This document shows positions 35,889 to 39,260 of a DNA stretch of 39,260 nucleotides, piece by piece; position 1 is the stretch's first letter; every line of letters begins with the position of its first letter. The stretch covers positions 1 through 39,260 of the forward strand of contig CACXLY010000048.1 in assembly GCA_902768605.1 (NCBI GenBank). Direction: 5' to 3'. The notes beneath the pieces were generated by a model. It worked only from the letters and a program-made list of their open reading frames with translations, did not search any database and had not been told where the DNA came from. The translations under genes were made by a program, and so were the position numbers. The stretch is from an uncultured Bacteroidales bacterium (lineage in GTDB: Bacteria > Bacteroidota > Bacteroidia > Bacteroidales > Bacteroidaceae).

Positions 35889-36671
35889 ATGAAAAGACGC
35901 ATTGTAGTGAAAGTGGGCAGCAATGTCCTCACGACCGACCGGGGGAAGCTCGACATCACCCGCATGTCGGCCCTCGTTGACCAAATCGCCTGGCTGCGCG
36001 AGCAGGGCTATCAGGTAGTGCTCGTCACGAGCGGCGCCGTTGCCTGTGGCCGGGGCGAGCTTCACGTTGACCATTCCCTCGACTCCGTTGAGCAGCGCCA
36101 GCTCTTCTCGGCGATGGGGCAGGTGAAACTCGTTAACCTCTACTACGACCTCTTTCGCGAATACAACATACACGTCGGGCAAGTGCTGACAACAAAGGAA
36201 AACTTCCAGAGCGAGCGCTCTTACCAGAACCAACGGGCCTGCATGGAGGTGATGCTGGAAAACGGCGTCCTGCCCATCGTCAACGAGAACGATACCGTTA
36301 GCATCGAGGAGCTGATGTTCACGGACAACGACGAACTCTCCGGCCTCATTGCCCGAATGATGGGCGCCGAAATGCTTGTCTTGCTCACGGGCGTCGATGG
36401 CCTCTACAACGGCAACCCAATGGAGCCCGACAGCGAGGTGATTCGGCAGGTACGTATGGGCGACGACGTGAGCCGCTTCATACTTCCCGCCAAGAGCAAA
36501 GCCGGCAGGGGCGGCATGACGTCGAAGTTCAACACGGCCCTCGCAGTGGCTCAGGCGGGCATCCGCGTCATTATTGCCAATGGAAATCGAGACGCCATCC
36601 TGCCTGCCCTCATAGAGAACCCGGCACAGACCGTCCATACAGAATTCCTGCCATTGACCGTTGACCAATGA
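35889..36671 (+). CDS. proB: Glutamate 5-kinase, short form without PUA domain
   Basis: The protein has 260 residues, compared with 367 in E. coli, because the C-terminal PUA domain is absent. The amino-acid-kinase fold is complete: VVKVGSNVLTT, VLVTSGAVACGRGEL, PIVNENDTVSIEELMFTDNDELSGLIA, LLTGVDGLYNGNP and KAGRGGMTSKFNTALAVAQAG. It phosphorylates glutamate, the first step of proline synthesis. ATG 36668 of proA overlaps the stop by 4 bases. A six-fold ATG repeat lies just upstream in the same frame. Confidence 0.93.
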   Translation: MKRRIVVKVGSNVLTTDRGKLDITRMSALVDQIAWLREQGYQVVLVTSGAVACGRGELHVDHSLDSVEQRQLFSAMGQVKLVNLYYDLFREYNIHVGQVLTTKENFQSERSYQNQRACMEVMLENGVLPIVNENDTVSIEELMFTDNDELSGLIARMMGAEMLVLLTGVDGLYNGNPMEPDSEVIRQVRMGDDVSRFILPAKSKAGRGGMTSKFNTALAVAQAGIRVIIANGNRDAILPALIENPAQTVHTEFLPLTVDQ

Positions 36672-37945
36672 CCATGCATGATATAGCAAATACGTCTCCC
36701 TCTTCATCGGAGAGGGATGGGATGAGGCTCCTTTTCCAAAAGGCAAAGCAAGCGAGCCGGACGCTCATGCTTCTGACCGACGAGCAGCGCAGCAATGTGC
36801 TCCTGCGTCTTGCTGACCGGGCCGAGGCTGAGACAGCTAAGTTGCTTGCCGCCAATGCCGTCGACCTCCAGAAGCTGACGCCAAGCGACCCGCTCTATGA
36901 CCGCTTGCAGCTCACGCCGGAACGCATCCGAGGCATCGCTGCCGACCTTCGCAACGTGGCCTGCCTGCCGTCGCCTCTGGGTATAATAAGTAAGGAGCGG
37001 ACGCTTCCCAATGGTCTCTACCTGCGACGCATCAGCGTGCCGTTCGGCGTGATAGGCGTCATCTTCGAGGCTCGCCCCAATGTCTGCTTCGATGTCTTTG
37101 CCCTCTGCTTCAAGAGCGGTAACGTCTGCCTGCTGAAGGGCAGCCATAGTGCCGACGAAAGCAACCGCGCGATAGTCGGCCTCATACACGAAGTGCTTCG
37201 CGAGGAAAGCCCTTCCCACCCCTCCTTTAAAGGGAAGGAGCCCTCCCCCTTTGAGGGGGATTTAGAGGGGGTTTACCTATTGCCTCCGACCCACGAAGCC
37301 ACGGCGGAACTGCTCGGTGCAGTCGGCTATGTGGACCTCTGCATTCCGCGAGGTGGAAGGAAACTCATCGACTTCGTCCGCGACAATGCTCGCGTGCCCG
37401 TCATCGAGACGGGGGCGGGCGTCGTGCATGCTTATTTCGACAAAGACGGCGACCTTGAGAAGGGCCGGCGCATCATCGCGAATGCCAAGATGCGACGTGT
37501 CAGCGTCTGCAATGCCCTTGATTGCCTGCTCGTTCATCGCGACCGCGAGGCGGACATCCCTGCCCTGCTTGCCCCGATGGAAGGGCGTGTGGAGATTGTG
37601 ACCGACGAGGCGGCGATGGGTACGGAATGGATGGACTACAAGCTCTCCCTCAAAGTCGTCGACAGCCTCGACGAGGCCCTGGCACACATCGCACGCTACG
37701 GCTCAGGCCACAGCGAGTGTATCATCACGGAGAACAAGGCGAGCGCTGCCCGTTTCCAGCAGTTGGTCGATGCGGCATGTGTGTATGTCAATGCTCCGAC
37801 AAGCTTTACCGACGGCGCGCAGTTCGGGTTGGGAGCAGAGATTGGTATCTCGACGCAGAAGCTCGGCCCGCGTGGCCCGATGGCGCTCGAAGAGATGACG
37901 ACCTACAAATGGCTTGTCAACGGAAGCGGTCAAGTGCGTGAGTAA
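36668..37945 (+). CDS. proA: Glutamate-5-semialdehyde dehydrogenase with two in-frame repeat insertions
   Basis: The protein has 425 residues. The aldehyde-dehydrogenase fold has FGVIGVIFEARPNVCFDVFALCFKSGNVCLLKGS and LLPPTHEATAELLGAVGYVDLCIPRGG. The catalytic Cys is C281 in RVSVCNALDCLLV. It reduces glutamyl-5-phosphate to the semialdehyde. Two segments are encoded by GC-rich palindromic elements: residues about 10-20 (SPSSSERDGMR) and about 182-203 (SHPSFKGKEPSPFEGDLEG). The second replaces the short linker before the LLPP strand. The frame and all catalytic motifs are kept. It is coupled to proB by a 4-base overlap. Confidence 0.93.
   Translation: MTMHDIANTSPSSSERDGMRLLFQKAKQASRTLMLLTDEQRSNVLLRLADRAEAETAKLLAANAVDLQKLTPSDPLYDRLQLTPERIRGIAADLRNVACLPSPLGIISKERTLPNGLYLRRISVPFGVIGVIFEARPNVCFDVFALCFKSGNVCLLKGSHSADESNRAIVGLIHEVLREESPSHPSFKGKEPSPFEGDLEGVYLLPPTHEATAELLGAVGYVDLCIPRGGRKLIDFVRDNARVPVIETGAGVVHAYFDKDGDLEKGRRIIANAKMRRVSVCNALDCLLVHRDREADIPALLAPMEGRVEIVTDEAAMGTEWMDYKLSLKVVDSLDEALAHIARYGSGHSECIITENKASAARFQQLVDAACVYVNAPTSFTDGAQFGLGAEIGISTQKLGPRGPMALEEMTTYKWLVNGSGQVRE
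36696..36727. repeat. GC-rich palindromic element in the 5' end of proA
   Basis: CCCTCT (36698-36703) pairs with AGAGGG (36711-36716), followed by ATGGGATGAGG. It is in frame and adds an extension ahead of the conserved start of ProA. Confidence 0.55.
37210..37275. repeat. GC-rich palindromic element inside proA
   Basis: CTCC-TTTAAA-GGGAAGGAG forms one hairpin at about 37222-37240, and CCCCCT-TTG-AGGGGG (37245-37259) forms another. GATTTAGAGGGGG follows. Translation continues through it without a stop. Confidence 0.65.
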
Positions 37946-37954
37946 AGCCATCTG

Positions 37955-38064
37955 CTAGTGTGGCGATTGCAAACTACTAGTGTGTCGTTTGCAATTTACT
38001 AGTGTATAAATTGCAATTTACTAGTGTTTCGTTTGGCAATTACTAACGGGTAAATTATAAACGG
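37955..38064 (+). repeat. 22-nt intergenic array V (5 units)
   Basis: Units start at 37955, 37977, 37999, 38021 and 38043. Four begin CTAGTGT and contain (T/A)TTG(C/G)CAA-like cores; the fifth, CTAACGGGTAAATT, is diverged. GTGTGTCGTTTGC is shared with array I. It lies between proA and the XRE-cupin gene. Confidence 0.85.
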
Positions 38065-38155
38065 CAAATCATCAGTTCCTAAATCACATTGTTTTCGTCG
38101 GTACACATAAGGTAAAAAATCTCTATTCTTTAGCCTTTGTTCTCTGTTTTTTTCG

Positions 38156-38163
38156 TACCTTTG
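38156..38163 (+). promoter_or_regulatory. -7 promoter element of the XRE-cupin gene
   Basis: TACCTTTG, 30 bases before the ATG at 38194. A TTTG lies at 38136-38139, closer than the usual -33 spacing. Confidence 0.65.
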
Positions 38164-38193
38164 CACCCGCATAGCAATACAAGCAGAAACGAT

Positions 38194-38745
38194 ATGGACG
38201 ACATCAAACAGATATCGCAACGCCTCAAAGGCTTGCGCGAGATATTCGACATTCCCATCGAGAAGATGGCAGAGGTGTGCGAAACGACCGTCGAGCACTA
38301 TCGCCGCATAGAGAGCGGGGAGTGCGATCCCGGCGTCTATCGCCTCACCCGTATCTCCAAGGAGTACGGCATCGCTCTTGACGTCCTTCTCTATGGAGAG
38401 GAACCCCGCATGAACGGTTACTTCGTGACGCGTCGCGGCAAAGGTCTTGAGGTGGACCGCCACAACGACTACAAGTACAAATCACTCGCCAGCGGCTTCA
38501 AAGGCAGAGCAATGGAGCCCTTCCTCACAGAGATAGAGCCGCTGCCCGAAGGCAAGAACCATGCAAAGAACGTACACGACGGACAGGAATTCATCGTCGT
38601 CATGATTGGCGTACTTGAGATAACGATTGACGATAAGGTTATTGTGCTCCGGCCCGGCGACAGCATATACTTCGACACGACACACCCGCACTGCATGCGT
38701 GCCCTTGAAAACAAGACGGTGAAGTTCCTGACGGTAATAATATAA
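38194..38745 (+). CDS. XRE-family regulator with cupin sensor domain
   Basis: The protein has 183 residues from ATG 38194. A longer frame from 38137 would start upstream of the promoter and is rejected. The N-terminal helix-turn-helix (about 8-65) has EKMAEVCETTVEHYRRIESGECDPGVYRLTRISKEYGIALDVLLYG. The C-terminal cupin (about 110-180) has NVHDGQEFIVVMIGVLEITIDDKVIVLRPGDSIYFDTTHPHCMRA. Such regulators sense a small molecule in the cupin barrel. The acyl-CoA synthetase downstream is a common partner in Bacteroidales, so regulation linked to acetate or fatty-acid activation is a reasonable guess. Confidence 0.9.
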   Translation: MDDIKQISQRLKGLREIFDIPIEKMAEVCETTVEHYRRIESGECDPGVYRLTRISKEYGIALDVLLYGEEPRMNGYFVTRRGKGLEVDRHNDYKYKSLASGFKGRAMEPFLTEIEPLPEGKNHAKNVHDGQEFIVVMIGVLEITIDDKVIVLRPGDSIYFDTTHPHCMRALENKTVKFLTVII

Positions 38746-38755
38746 TATAAGTAAT

Positions 38756-38887
38756 GAGTGAAGAGTGAAGGACGAAGAAGAAGCATTGCCATCTGGATTC
38801 AAGGTTCAGCGACTCCATAAGGCCTGGCGGATTATTATTCGTAGCATCGCTCTTCTAAAAGGTTACTTTGATTTTTCACTCTTCACT
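38756..38887. repeat. Opposed heptamer repeats forming a 13-bp inverted repeat
   Basis: GAGTGAA, GAGTGAA, GGACGAA (38756-38776) face TTCACTC, TTCACTT, CTCACTT (38875-38895). AGTGAAGAGTGAA (38757-38769) and TTCACTCTTCACT (38875-38887) are perfectly complementary across 105 bases. The pair flanks most of the gap between the regulator and the synthetase gene. Confidence 0.65.
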
Positions 38888-38906
38888 TCTCACTTCTCGT
38901 TTCAAT

Positions 38907-39260
38907 ATGGAAAACAATCCTATACTAAGTCGCTTCCTACGGCAAACGACTTTTGTCTCGGAGGAAGACTACGCGAAGAACTTGGAGTTCATCGTTCCAA
39001 AGAACTTCAACTTCGCTTATGATGTCGTGGATGCTTGGGCGGATGTTGCGCCGGATAAGCTGGCTCTTCTTTGGACAAACGATGAGGGCGCGGAGCGAAA
39101 GCTGTCCTTTGCCGACCTCAAACGCATGAGCGACCAAGCGGCATCCTATCTTCGCAGCCTTGGCATCAACCGCGGAGACATGGTGATGCTCATCGAGAAG
39201 CGTCGCCTCGAGTGGTGGATTACGATGCTTGCCCTGCACAAACTGGGCGCCATACCCATT
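38907..39260 (+). CDS. AMP-binding acyl-CoA synthetase, 3' end outside window
   Basis: It starts at ATG 38907 and stays open to the window edge (118 residues). It begins MENNPILSRFLRQTTFVSEEDYAKNLEF, continues with FNFAYDVVDAWADVAPDKLALLW and then LRSLGINRGDMVMLIEKRRLEWWITMLALHKLGAIPI. That is the N-terminal lobe of the AMP-dependent synthetase/ligase family (acetate or medium-chain acyl-CoA synthetase type). It follows the XRE-cupin regulator and an inverted heptamer repeat. The nucleotide-binding and catalytic motifs lie beyond the window. Confidence 0.85.
   Translation, partial: MENNPILSRFLRQTTFVSEEDYAKNLEFIVPKNFNFAYDVVDAWADVAPDKLALLWTNDEGAERKLSFADLKRMSDQAASYLRSLGINRGDMVMLIEKRRLEWWITMLALHKLGAIPI

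Noticed and set aside
38137..38193. Upstream start for the XRE-cupin protein
   Set aside because: The -7 box at 38156-38163 lies within this extension, so transcription starts after it.

Overview
The window looks like chromosomal DNA of a Bacteroidales bacterium, most likely Prevotella or a close relative. The signs are a SusC/SusD pair, TAnnTTTG-type -7 promoter boxes and little use of Shine-Dalgarno sites. A Bacteroidetes-style arginine/proline operon, an over-long SecA, a DUF4105 gene and secreted proteins ending in a 'GQRx...KGIxIxNGKKxLxK' tail point the same way. I see no rRNA, tRNA, phage, CRISPR array or intact insertion sequence.

Layout. (1) 1-1577: the 3' part of a secreted dockerin/cohesin-like protein, a small companion ORF and a terminator. 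(2) 1742-13891: an outer-membrane uptake locus (SusC, SusD, HExxH metallohydrolase lipoprotein, DUF4302-type lipoprotein, 1355-residue modular secreted protein) closed by a strong terminator. (3) 13908-15283: a 22-nt repeat array, a GH16 glucanase lipoprotein and a cluster of short inverted motifs. (4) 15322-25844, minus strand: membrane acyltransferase (DUF5009-like), DUF4105 protein, alkaline-phosphatase-family protein, SecA, an acidic hypothetical and a PpiD-like foldase; mostly envelope biogenesis and export. (5) 25851-30246, plus strand: CoaX, outer-membrane protein, LptC, GldE/CorC-like protein. (6) 30300-37945: argR, GNAT acyltransferase, argG, argC, argD, proC, proB, proA, which together make arginine and proline from glutamate. 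(7) 37955-39260: an XRE-cupin regulator and the start of an acyl-CoA synthetase.

The most unusual content is between and inside the genes. Five intergenic arrays keep a 22-nt period (31 units) although the unit sequence changes from array to array and, in one array, from block to block. Seven intergenic sites carry heptamer arrays with different sequences but a shared pattern (two purines, a pyrimidine at position 4, usually A at position 6). GC-rich palindromic elements sit in frame inside proA (twice) and a membrane acyltransferase gene. argC has an apparent 41-nt deletion that shifts its C-terminus out of frame, and proC lacks about 33 residues of its NAD(P)-binding domain. Two genes (coaX and the DUF4105 gene) have a -7 box five bases before a GTG start, which predicts leaderless mRNAs.
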